Source: Pseudomonas sp. C2B4 (GTDB lineage Bacteria; Pseudomonadota; Gammaproteobacteria; Pseudomonadales; Pseudomonadaceae). From it: a DNA stretch of 53,200 bases. The stretch lies in assembly GCF_013359695.1 (NCBI RefSeq), contig NZ_JABFMU010000046.1, positions 1 through 53,200 on the forward strand, written 5' to 3'. Both the position numbers and the translations under genes were made by a program. The notes under the pieces are model-generated. The model ran no database searches and was not told the DNA's origin. It saw only the letters and a list, made by a program, of their open reading frames with translations. Each line of letters opens with the position of its first letter. The first letter of the stretch is position 1. Positions 9,409 through 16,784 of this stretch are shown here, one piece after another.

Positions 9409-10428
9409 ATGGGTAACGAAAGCATCAATTGGGACAAGCTGGGTTTTGACTACATCAAGACTGACAAGCGCTATCTGTCGTACTTTCGCAATGGCGAGTG
9501 GGACAAAGGCACCCTGACCGAAGACAATGTGCTGCACATCAGCGAAGGCTCCACGGCCCTTCACTATGGCCAGCAATGCTTCGAAGGCCTGAAGGCCTAT
9601 CGTTGCAAGGACGGTTCGATCAACCTGTTCCGCCCGGACCAGAACGCCGCCCGCATGCAGCGCAGCTGCGCCCGCCTGCTGATGCCGCACGTGTCCACCG
9701 AGCAGTTCATCGAAGCGTGCAAGGACGTGGTCCGCGCCAACGAACGCTTCATCCCGCCTTACGGCACCGGCGGCGCGCTGTACCTGCGTCCGTTCGTGAT
9801 CGGCGTGGGTGACAACATCGGCGTGCGCACGGCCCCCGAGTTCATCTTCTCGGTGTTTGCGATTCCGGTCGGCGCCTACTTCAAGGGCGGCCTGACCCCG
9901 CACAACTTCCTGATCTCCAGCTACGACCGCGCCGCGCCACAGGGCACCGGTGCGGCCAAGGTCGGTGGCAACTACGCCGCCAGCCTGATGCCGGGTTCCC
10001 AGGCCAAGAAAGCGCATTTTGCCGACGCTATCTACCTGGACCCGTTGACCCACAAGAAGATCGAGGAAGTCGGCTCGGCCAACTTCTTCGGGATCACCCA
10101 CGACAACAAGTTCGTGACGCCGAACTCGCCGTCGGTCCTGCCGGGCATCACCCGCCTGTCGCTGATCGAGCTGGCGAAAACCCGTCTGGGCCTGGAAGTG
10201 GTCGAAGGCGACGTGTTCATCGACAAGCTCTCGGACTTCAAGGAAGCCGGCGCCTGCGGTACCGCCGCCGTCATCACCCCGATCGGTGGTATCAGCTACA
10301 ACGATCACCTGCACGTGTTCCACAGCGAAACCGAAGTCGGCCCGATCACCCAGAAGCTCTACAAAGAGCTGACCGGCGTGCAAACCGGCGACATCGAAGC
10401 GCCAGCCGGCTGGATCGTCAAAGTTTGA
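9409..10428 (+). CDS. ilvE: Branched-chain amino acid aminotransferase (class IV PLP)
   Basis: This 339-residue PLP enzyme interconverts valine, leucine and isoleucine with their 2-oxoacids, which are the substrates of the upstream Bkd complex. The PLP lysine is expected at Lys184 in AAKVGGNYA. FEGLKAYR (about 58-65) and the class IV segment around EVGSANFFGI also fit. Length matches the eukaryote-like 340-residue BCAT group rather than the 307-residue E. coli IlvE type. An in-frame GTG at 9394 exists, but the ATG at 9409 has an AGAGGG box in front. Confidence 0.93.
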   Translation: MGNESINWDKLGFDYIKTDKRYLSYFRNGEWDKGTLTEDNVLHISEGSTALHYGQQCFEGLKAYRCKDGSINLFRPDQNAARMQRSCARLLMPHVSTEQFIEACKDVVRANERFIPPYGTGGALYLRPFVIGVGDNIGVRTAPEFIFSVFAIPVGAYFKGGLTPHNFLISSYDRAAPQGTGAAKVGGNYAASLMPGSQAKKAHFADAIYLDPLTHKKIEEVGSANFFGITHDNKFVTPNSPSVLPGITRLSLIELAKTRLGLEVVEGDVFIDKLSDFKEAGACGTAAVITPIGGISYNDHLHVFHSETEVGPITQKLYKELTGVQTGDIEAPAGWIVKV

Positions 10429-10450
10429 TCTGACGCCCATCCGCTATAAA

Positions 10451-10490
10451 AAATCGCCGCCCTCGACTTTCGAGGGCGGCGATTTTTTTT
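10451..10490 (+). terminator. Rho-independent terminator of ilvE
   Basis: A perfect hairpin with 15-base arms (AAATCGCCGCCCTCG / CGAGGGCGGCGATTT) and the loop ACTTT, running into a run of eight T. It lies 22 bases after the ilvE stop and is the strongest intrinsic terminator in the window. Confidence 0.95.
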
Positions 10491-10499
10491 GCGCCTTTT

Positions 10500-10600
10500 G
10501 TGGGAGCGAGCCTGCTCGCGAAGGTCGTTGACGATACGCGTTGAACCGGTTGCCCAGCGGTGCACTTGGGTTTTTCGCGAGCAGGGCTCGCTCCTACAGG
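10500..10600. repeat. Inverted REP pair (family A)
   Basis: Facing units GTGGGAGCGAGCCTGCTCGC and GAGCAGGGCTCGCTCCTACA lie directly behind the ilvE terminator. The right unit has one extra G in its core. Confidence 0.85.
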
Positions 10601-10765
10601 AACACGGCAGTCATTAAGACCATTTGATGTCCTAATGACTCCACCATTCAAGAGTCAAAAAAACTACACTCCATCTGAAACACCAATGCTTTCAGGGCTC
10701 CAGAGTTGGCCTGCTTTTTGGTACGTATCCTGCGAAAGTTCACTTATCAAAAGGGAATCAAGTGT

Positions 10766-11509
10766 ATGAACAACGCTTTTCAGGATCGTCTGGCGGTCGT
10801 CACCGGCGCCAGTTCCGGGATTGGTCTGGCCGTCACCGAACGGTTGTTGGCCCAGGGTGCTCGCGTACTGGCGATGTCACGCCAGATCGGAGGCCTCAGT
10901 GACTTGGTGGAACGCTTCAAGACCCAGCTCTCATGGGTGCCCGGCGATGTCACCCAACCAGCCGACCTTGCACGATTGGCAAAACAGGCCTCGAGCATGG
11001 GCCCCGTGAGTTACCTGGTGCCAAACGCGGGCATTGCGGAACTGGCCGATGGCCTTGATCTGGCAGCGTTCGACCGGCAATGGGCCGTCAACGGCGCCGG
11101 CGCGCTGAACACCCTGGCCTGCCTGCGGGGGCAATTGGCGGCGCCCGCGTCGGTGGTGTTTATCGGCACCTTCCTGGCGCAGGTGACCTTTCCAGGCCTG
11201 GCCGCCTACATCGCGTCCAAAGCCGCATTGATCCACCATGCCCGTACCCTCGCGGTGGAACTGGCGCCCCACGGCATTCGCATCAACACCGTCTCCCCTG
11301 GCCCGACCGCCACGCCGATCTGGTCAACCCTGGGCTTGAAGAATGAAGAGCTGAACGAGGTCGCCAACACCGTCAATCAGCGCTTGCTGGACGGTCAGTT
11401 TCTGGAGCCTGGGGCCGTCGCCGACGTGATTGTGTTCCAACTCAGCAATGGTGCGCGAAACGTGATTGGCCAGGATTGGGTGGTCGATAGTGGATACACG
11501 TTGCGCTAA
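10766..11509 (+). CDS. Short-chain dehydrogenase/reductase (SDR)
   Basis: A 247-residue classical SDR with an NAD(P)-binding Rossmann fold. It has TGASSGIG (13-20), NAG (87-89) and the YxxxK pair Tyr148/Lys152. At the usual catalytic Ser position, 13 residues before the Tyr, there is a Thr (Thr135), a conservative but unusual change. The C-terminus (IGQDWVVDSGYTLR) is typical. No neighbour suggests a substrate. The ORF extends 20 codons upstream, but the ATG at 10766 with AAGGGA before it begins the family-like sequence. Confidence 0.85.
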   Translation: MNNAFQDRLAVVTGASSGIGLAVTERLLAQGARVLAMSRQIGGLSDLVERFKTQLSWVPGDVTQPADLARLAKQASSMGPVSYLVPNAGIAELADGLDLAAFDRQWAVNGAGALNTLACLRGQLAAPASVVFIGTFLAQVTFPGLAAYIASKAALIHHARTLAVELAPHGIRINTVSPGPTATPIWSTLGLKNEELNEVANTVNQRLLDGQFLEPGAVADVIVFQLSNGARNVIGQDWVVDSGYTLR

Positions 11510-11569
11510 CGCTGGCGTGTAGAGCAAAGGATCGCTCCCATCGGGACTTGTGAAAGACACCCAATCAAT

Positions 11570-11592
11570 GTGGGAGCGAGCCTGCTCGCGAA
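11570..11592. repeat. Single REP unit (family A)
   Basis: One family-A unit (TGTGGGAGCGAGCCTGCTCG) between convergent SDR and FKBP genes. A decayed partner may be present at 11521-11545 (GATCGCTCCCATCGGGA). Confidence 0.7.
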
Positions 11593-11629
11593 GCGATCGG
11601 ACAAACAACAAAAATGTCCGGTCCCTCCA

Positions 11630-11968
11630 TCAATCATCCCGCGTCAGCACTTCCAGCAATTCAATCTCGAAAATCAGGTTCGAATTCGGCGGAATCTTGC
11701 CCATCGTGCGCTCGCCGTAGCCCAGGTGCGCGGGCACCAGCAACTTGCGCTTGCCACCGACCTGCATGCCCATGATGCCCTGGTCCCAGCCTTTGATCAC
11801 ACGCCCGGTGCCTATCACGCACTGGAAAGGCTTCCCTCGACTCCAGGAAGAATCGAATTCAGTACCGTCTTCCAGCCAGCCGCGGTACTGGGTGGTGATC
11901 AGCGCGCCTTTGACGGCGGCTTTTCCGTCACCCACCTGAAGATCGATTACCTGAAGGTCGTCATTCAT
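11630..11968 (-). CDS. FKBP-type peptidyl-prolyl cis-trans isomerase
   Basis: A 112-residue single-domain FKBP that accelerates prolyl isomerisation during folding. Family residues are present: WLEDGTEFDSSW, VIGTGRVIKGWDQGIMGMQVGGKR, PAHLGYGER and the C-terminal FEIELLEV. No signal peptide is seen, so it should be cytoplasmic. The frame continues 26 codons further upstream, but MNDDLQVIDLQVGDG is the normal start for this small class. Confidence 0.9.
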   Translation of the reverse strand: MNDDLQVIDLQVGDGKAAVKGALITTQYRGWLEDGTEFDSSWSRGKPFQCVIGTGRVIKGWDQGIMGMQVGGKRKLLVPAHLGYGERTMGKIPPNSNLIFEIELLEVLTRDD

Positions 11969-12150
11969 TGTTTTCACTCGTATCCTTATTGCCCGAACGG
12001 CTTGATGGGCGTCGTTTTCCCAGATTTGCCGGCAATTGGCAACCATCGCCCCACTTGAGCACGGTTTGAAGCTGTTTGCCGAAATTGCCCTGAACTAAGC
12101 TACCCAACATCAACCTCAACGGTTTTCTCCGCCATGATGGCCATCCCGGA

Positions 12151-13218
12151 ATGACTTTGCTCTGGACCAGCGCCGCCAGCGGCTCGGTGATGTTCATCCT
12201 GATCATCGTGCTGGTCGTTCGCGAGCGCAGGTTGCGCAAGCAGTTGGCCGAGTACCGCTCGATCATCAACAGCCTGGCCGAGGGCCAGAACATCCACCGG
12301 GACGGTGACGCCGAACGGTTCAAGCGCAGCCAGTATTTCGCCCGCATTGGCACCTGGGATTGGGATGTCGACACCGACAAGCTTTACTGGTCCGAGGCGA
12401 TCTACGGCATGTTCGGTTTCAAGATTGGCGAAGTGACGCCTTCCTATGCACTGTTTTGTGCCTGCGTGCACCCGGACGACCGGGCCAAAGTCCGGGCCGG
12501 CGAGTTGCGCTGCCTGGCAACCGGCGAAAACCATGACGAGGAATACCGCGTGGTCTGGCCCGACGGCACTATCCGCTGGCTACGGGAAACCGGCAATGTG
12601 GTCAGGAACGACAACAATGAACCCCTCAAGATGATGGGCGTGGTGCGCGACATCACCGAGGAAAAAGCCTCTGCCAGTTACCTGCAACACCTGGCCCATT
12701 TCGATCCGCTGACCGGGTTGCCCAATCGCCTGGTGCTGGAAGAACGCCTGTCCGATGCGCTGGAACAGGCGCGTGTCAGTGCGACCAGGGTGGCGCTGGT
12801 GTTTGTCGACCTTAATGGTTTCAAGGCAATCAACGATCACTACGGCCACGCCGCCGGCGATCGCGTACTGATCACCACGGCCACGCGCTTGAAGAAAATT
12901 CTGGGTTCGACGGACACTGTCGCCCGGATCGGTGGCGACGAATTCGTGGTCATTCTCCAGGGCCTGCCCCCTGGCATCAGCCTGCAGGATGAAGCCCGCA
13001 CGATTTGTCAGAAAATCTTCGTCGAACTCTCCCCGCCCATGACCATCGGCAACGACCAGCGTCACATCGGCACCAGCCTGGGCGTCGCGGTATTCCCCGA
13101 CCATGCGCCGAGCATGGACCGTTTGATCCACATTGCCGACCTGGCGATGTATGAGGCCAAGCGCAGCGGGAATAATCAGTATCGGTTGGGAGAGCAGGCA
13201 GTGAGCCGTGTGGATTGA
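12151..13218 (+). CDS. PAS-GGDEF diguanylate cyclase
   Basis: A 355-residue membrane-anchored candidate diguanylate cyclase. One N-terminal transmembrane helix (about 10-25, VMFILIIVLVV) is followed by a short coiled stretch. A PAS/PAC domain (about 66-172; WDWDVDTDKLYWSE, EEYRVVWPDGTIRWLRE, GVVRDITEEK) and a GGDEF domain with intact RIGGDEF (261-265) follow. The inhibitory RxxD site before the active site reads GSTD, so c-di-GMP product inhibition is probably lost. There is no EAL domain. It is divergent from the FKBP gene. Confidence 0.9.
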   Translation: MTLLWTSAASGSVMFILIIVLVVRERRLRKQLAEYRSIINSLAEGQNIHRDGDAERFKRSQYFARIGTWDWDVDTDKLYWSEAIYGMFGFKIGEVTPSYALFCACVHPDDRAKVRAGELRCLATGENHDEEYRVVWPDGTIRWLRETGNVVRNDNNEPLKMMGVVRDITEEKASASYLQHLAHFDPLTGLPNRLVLEERLSDALEQARVSATRVALVFVDLNGFKAINDHYGHAAGDRVLITTATRLKKILGSTDTVARIGGDEFVVILQGLPPGISLQDEARTICQKIFVELSPPMTIGNDQRHIGTSLGVAVFPDHAPSMDRLIHIADLAMYEAKRSGNNQYRLGEQAVSRVD

Positions 13219-13641
13219 ACGGCTTCAACATGCATGCTGGGTGACAGGGCCCTATCGCGGGTAATCCCGCTCCCACACTGGATTTGTGTCGCACAGAACA
13301 TTTCCAATCAACAACAATCCCTGTGGGAGCGAACCTGTTCGCGAAAGCGGTGGGTCGGTCACCATCAATGTTGAAAGTGCCGCCGTTTTCGCGAGCAGGC
13401 TCGCTCCCACAGGTTTTGTGCCGTTCACGAATATTGCAAACGACACAAAACCTGTGGGCGCGCGTGGCTGCCCGCGATGACGTCCGCCCCCGCAACACAA
13501 CGGCATTGATCCACCCCACGCATCAATACATGCCAACTATGCAATTAACATATCGCTGCCCCTGCCCCACTATCCGCCCCAATAAGATCCGTGCACCGCG
13601 TCCAGGCGATGCACGTCATAAAAGCGGTGGAGTATTTATCT
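13219..13641. other. Intergenic region with a REP cluster
   Basis: About 420 bases without a credible gene. It carries four alternating REP units, then about 150 bases of plain sequence before the permease gene, which presumably contains its promoter. Confidence 0.6.
13253..13482. repeat. Cluster of four alternating REP units (family A)
   Basis: Units at about 13253-13279, 13321-13345, 13389-13413 and 13451-13478 alternate in orientation. The middle two are close to consensus (GTGGGAGCGAACCTGTTCGC; TTCGCGAGCAGGCTCGCTCC). The outer two are degenerate (ATCGCGGGTAATCCCGCTCC; GTGGGCGCGCGTGGCTGCCC). This is the largest REP cluster in the window. Confidence 0.85.
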
Positions 13642-14934
13642 ATGACAGCCTCAATCCCACGCGGACGCTCCCGGGCCAGCGCGATTTTCCGGGTCACCTC
13701 GGGTAACTTCCTCGAACAGTTCGACTTCTTCCTCTTCGGCTTTTACGCCACGCAGATCGCTGCCGTGTTTTTCCCGGCCAGCAGCGAATTCGCCTCGTTG
13801 ATGATGACCTTCGCCGTGTTCGGCGCAGGCTTTTTGATGCGCCCGCTGGGTGCCGTGGTGTTGGGGGCGTACATCGATGACGTGGGCCGCCGCAAAGGCC
13901 TGATCGTGACCCTGTCGATCATGGCCAGCGGCACGATCCTGATCGTGCTGGTGCCCGGTTACGAAACCATCGGCCTGTTCGCCCCTGCCCTCGTGCTCAT
14001 TGGCCGCTTGCTGCAAGGCTTCTCGGCCGGCGCGGAATTGGGCGGTGTTTCGGTGTATCTCTCGGAGATCGCGACACCGGGCAATAAAGGCTTTTTCACC
14101 AGTTGGCAGTCCGGCAGCCAGCAAGTGGCGATCATCGTGGCGGCGGCGCTGGGCTATGGCCTGAACCAATGGATGGCACCGACGACCATTGCCGACTGGG
14201 GCTGGCGGATTCCGTTTTTCGTCGGCTGCATGATCGTGCCGTTCATTTTCTTCCTGCGCCGCAACCTGGAAGAGTCCGAAGAGTTCGCCGCGCGCAAGCA
14301 CCGGCCGAGCATGGCCGAAGTGTTCCGCACCCTGGCGCAGAACTGGGTGATCGTGCTCGCCAGCATGCTGATGGTTGCCCTGACCACCACGGCGTTTTAC
14401 CTGATCACGGTGTACGCGCCGACCTTCGGCAAAACCGTGCTGCACCTGAGCACTTCCGATGCGCTGCTGGTGACCTTGCTCGTGGGCGTCTCGAACTTCA
14501 TCTGGCTGCCCATCGGTGGCGCGTTGTCGGACCGCATCGGACGGCGCCCGGTGTTGATTGCCATGGCCCTGCTGGCGCTCGCTTCGACCTGGCCGGCGCT
14601 GTCGTACCTGGTGCAAGCACCGAGCTTTATCAACATGCTGCTGGTGCTGCTGTGGCTGTCGTTCATCTATGGCCTGTACAACGGCGCGATGATCCCGGCG
14701 CTGACCGAAATCATGCCGATAGAGGTTCGGGTCGCGGGGTTCTCCCTGGCGTACAGCCTGGCGACTGCGGTATTCGGCGGCTTCACCCCGGCGATGTCGA
14801 CCTTGCTGATCCAGTACACCGGCGACAAGGCCGCACCCGGCTATTGGATGAGCTTCGCGGCATTGTGCGCGCTGTGCGCGACGCTGTTTCTCTATCGCCG
14901 TGCCAGCGGCCGCCTGCAACCTGCCCTGTCGTGA
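13642..14934 (+). CDS. MFS citrate/tricarballylate:H+ symporter-type permease
   Basis: A 430-residue major-facilitator permease with 12 predicted membrane segments. The N-terminal FRVTSGNFLEQFDFFLFGFY, the motif-A region GAYIDDVGRRKGL and GRLLQGFSAGAELGGVSVYL are those of the CitA/TcuC branch of the metabolite:H+ symporters, which import citrate and tricarballylate. The start chosen (MTASIPRGR) has a GGTGG box. The next gene encodes a secreted binding protein and the third a LysR regulator. The TcuA/TcuB dehydrogenase genes that usually accompany TcuC are absent. Substrate is inferred, most likely a tricarboxylate. Confidence 0.85.
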   Translation: MTASIPRGRSRASAIFRVTSGNFLEQFDFFLFGFYATQIAAVFFPASSEFASLMMTFAVFGAGFLMRPLGAVVLGAYIDDVGRRKGLIVTLSIMASGTILIVLVPGYETIGLFAPALVLIGRLLQGFSAGAELGGVSVYLSEIATPGNKGFFTSWQSGSQQVAIIVAAALGYGLNQWMAPTTIADWGWRIPFFVGCMIVPFIFFLRRNLEESEEFAARKHRPSMAEVFRTLAQNWVIVLASMLMVALTTTAFYLITVYAPTFGKTVLHLSTSDALLVTLLVGVSNFIWLPIGGALSDRIGRRPVLIAMALLALASTWPALSYLVQAPSFINMLLVLLWLSFIYGLYNGAMIPALTEIMPIEVRVAGFSLAYSLATAVFGGFTPAMSTLLIQYTGDKAAPGYWMSFAALCALCATLFLYRRASGRLQPALS

Positions 14935-14960
14935 TCCCTGCCGTGATAGAGAACCTACCC

Positions 14961-15737
14961 ATGAAAAAGCTGTTCAATGTAGCGGCCCTGGCGCTGGTGG
15001 CCAGCCTCGGCCTGAGCGCCGCCGCCCAGGCCGAAGAGATTCGCGTGATGACCTCCGGCGGCTTCACGGCCGCCTACAAGATCCTCGGCCCGAAGTTCGC
15101 CGCTTCCACCGGCAATACCCTCGACACCACCCTCGGCCCGTCGATGGGCAAGGCCCCTGAAGCGATCCCCAATCGCCTCGCCCGGGGCGAGCAGGCAGAC
15201 GTGGTGATCATGGTCGGCTACGCACTCGACGACCTGATCAAGCAAGGCAAGGTCGACCCGGCATCACGGGTCGAGCTGGCCGACTCGCGCATCGGCCTGG
15301 TGGTGCGCGAAGGGGCGCCGAAGCCGGACATCAGCACGATCGACAACCTGAAGAAAACCTTGCTCGGCGCTACGTCAGTCGCCTATTCCGACAGCGCCAG
15401 CGGTGTGTACATCGAACAGCAGTTGTTCAAGCGCCTGGGCATCGAGGATCAGCTCAAAGCCAAATCAGCGATGGTCCCGAAAATCCCGGTGGGTTCGGTG
15501 GTTGCCACCGGCGATTATCAACTGGGGTTCCAGCAGGTCAGTGAATTGCTGCCCGTACCGGGGGTGAGTTTTGTGGCGAAGATTCCGGAAGCGGTGCAAT
15601 CGGTCACCCGTTTTGCGGCGGGCATTCCGGTCGGCGCGCAACACCCGGCGGAGGCCAGGGCACTGCTCGAATACATGGCGTCGGCGCAAGCTCAGGCGGA
15701 TGTGAAAGCGACGGGGCTGGACTCGATCAGTCGCTGA
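14961..15737 (+). CDS. Secreted ModA-like substrate-binding protein
   Basis: This 258-residue protein has a clear Sec signal peptide (MKKLFNVAALALVASLGLSA, cleavage after AQA near residue 24). The mature part is a type-II periplasmic-binding fold close to the ModA-like group: EIRVMTSGGFTAAYKIL at the N-terminus, ARGEQADVVIM near 80, and VAYSDSASGVYIEQQLFKRLG near 138. No ABC permease or ATPase gene is nearby; its only partner is the MFS permease 26 bases upstream. It may present a carboxylate to the permease or have a sensing role. Its stop overlaps the convergent LysR gene by 11 bases. Confidence 0.8.
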   Translation: MKKLFNVAALALVASLGLSAAAQAEEIRVMTSGGFTAAYKILGPKFAASTGNTLDTTLGPSMGKAPEAIPNRLARGEQADVVIMVGYALDDLIKQGKVDPASRVELADSRIGLVVREGAPKPDISTIDNLKKTLLGATSVAYSDSASGVYIEQQLFKRLGIEDQLKAKSAMVPKIPVGSVVATGDYQLGFQQVSELLPVPGVSFVAKIPEAVQSVTRFAAGIPVGAQHPAEARALLEYMASAQAQADVKATGLDSISR

Positions 15738-16641
15738 GGGGCGGCGGCAGGACTTTCATTTCCACTACCAAGCGTTCCAGTTCCAGTGCGGCCGGGGTCA
15801 GCGTGCGACCCCGGCGCTTGATCAGGCCGACACTGCGCATCACCTGCGGGTCGGTGAGCGGCACCCGAGTCAGGATCGGGTGATCCGCCGCCGGCATGGC
15901 CATCAACGGCACCGCCGCCACCCCCAGCCCGGCTTCCACCAGACCGATCATGGTCGTCACATGCAGGGTTTCGCAGATGCTCTGCCGCTGCGGCACCACC
16001 CGAGTCAGCGCCTGATCCAGCAGAAACCGGTTGCCCGACGTCTTGCCCAGCGAGATGTAGTCCTGCTGGTAAAACTCGTCCCAGGTCACGCTGGTGCGTC
16101 CGGCCAATGGATGATCGCGCCGGCAGGCCACCACATAACTCTCTTGCACGAGCGGTTCGAAATCCACTTCGGCCTCAAGGGTGCCCATGAAACTCAGGCC
16201 GAAATCCGCCTCGCCGTTGACCACCGCACTCAGCACTTCGTGGGCACTGGAGTCCAGCACCTTGACCTTGATCCGTGGGAACTGCCGGTGATAGTGGGCG
16301 ATGACCCGTGGCATGAAGTAGTAGGCCGCCGACGGCACGCAGGCGACGGTGACGTGGCCGAGGCGGGTCGAGGCGACTTCGCTGATGCCCAGCAGGGCCA
16401 CGTCCAGATCGTCCAGCAAACGCTCGACATTGGGGATGAAACCGCGACCGGCCTGGGTCAGGCTGACCTTGCGTGTCGTGCGCTCGAACAACTTCACGCC
16501 GAGGGCGTCTTCCAGTTTTTCGATCCGTCGGCTCAGGGCCGGCTGGGAAATACGCACGGCATCGGCAGCCTTGCGAAAACTGCCCTGCTCGACCACCGCG
16601 CGAAAGGCTTGCAGGTCGTTGAGGTCGAAATTGATGGCCAT
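15727..16641 (-). CDS. LysR-family transcriptional regulator
   Basis: A 304-residue LysR regulator with an N-terminal HTH (about 5-63, FRAVVEQGSFRKAADAVRISQPALSRRIEKLE) and a C-terminal periplasmic-binding-like effector domain. It is convergent with, and overlaps by 11 bases, the secreted binding-protein gene. It probably controls the tricarboxylate permease genes (inference from position). The ATG at 16641 was preferred over an in-frame GTG three codons upstream. Confidence 0.88.
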   Translation of the reverse strand: MAINFDLNDLQAFRAVVEQGSFRKAADAVRISQPALSRRIEKLEDALGVKLFERTTRKVSLTQAGRGFIPNVERLLDDLDVALLGISEVASTRLGHVTVACVPSAAYYFMPRVIAHYHRQFPRIKVKVLDSSAHEVLSAVVNGEADFGLSFMGTLEAEVDFEPLVQESYVVACRRDHPLAGRTSVTWDEFYQQDYISLGKTSGNRFLLDQALTRVVPQRQSICETLHVTTMIGLVEAGLGVAAVPLMAMPAADHPILTRVPLTDPQVMRSVGLIKRRGRTLTPAALELERLVVEMKVLPPPLSD

Positions 16642-16684
16642 GGTGCGCACTCAGGGTCGGATCAGATTGATCCACTCACGCTAT

Positions 16685-16713
16685 AAATGTAACTAATTAA
16701 TGCAAAATGTAAC
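16685..16713. promoter_or_regulatory. Direct repeat AAATGTAAC between LysR and Kef genes
   Basis: Two exact copies of AAATGTAAC (16685-16693 and 16705-16713), 20 bases apart or about two helical turns, flank a TAATTAATG stretch in the 143-base divergent spacer. They could be sites for a regulator that binds on one face of the DNA, perhaps the adjacent LysR protein. Confidence 0.4.
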
Positions 16714-16784
16714 AATTTCGCTCTGGAGCAGTCCAGCCTTTATCCTTATCGCCCCCGCCGTACCGAGTTGATGGAGTTTTTCTC

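Larger units (their letters stand above)
10429..10765. other. Intergenic region with terminator and REP pair
   Basis: No gene seen. It contains the ilvE terminator, an inverted REP pair, and about 150 bases of lower-GC sequence that should hold the promoter of the downstream dehydrogenase gene. Confidence 0.6.

Noticed and set aside
13253..13482. A CRISPR-like spacing of similar repeats
   Set aside because: Units alternate in orientation, differ in sequence and are REP elements; no cas gene and no constant direct repeat.
13251..13536. Repeated peptides such as VGASLLAK, SEPARE and WERACSRR in several small frames
   Set aside because: These are chance translations of REP elements; the same peptides recur wherever a REP occurs.
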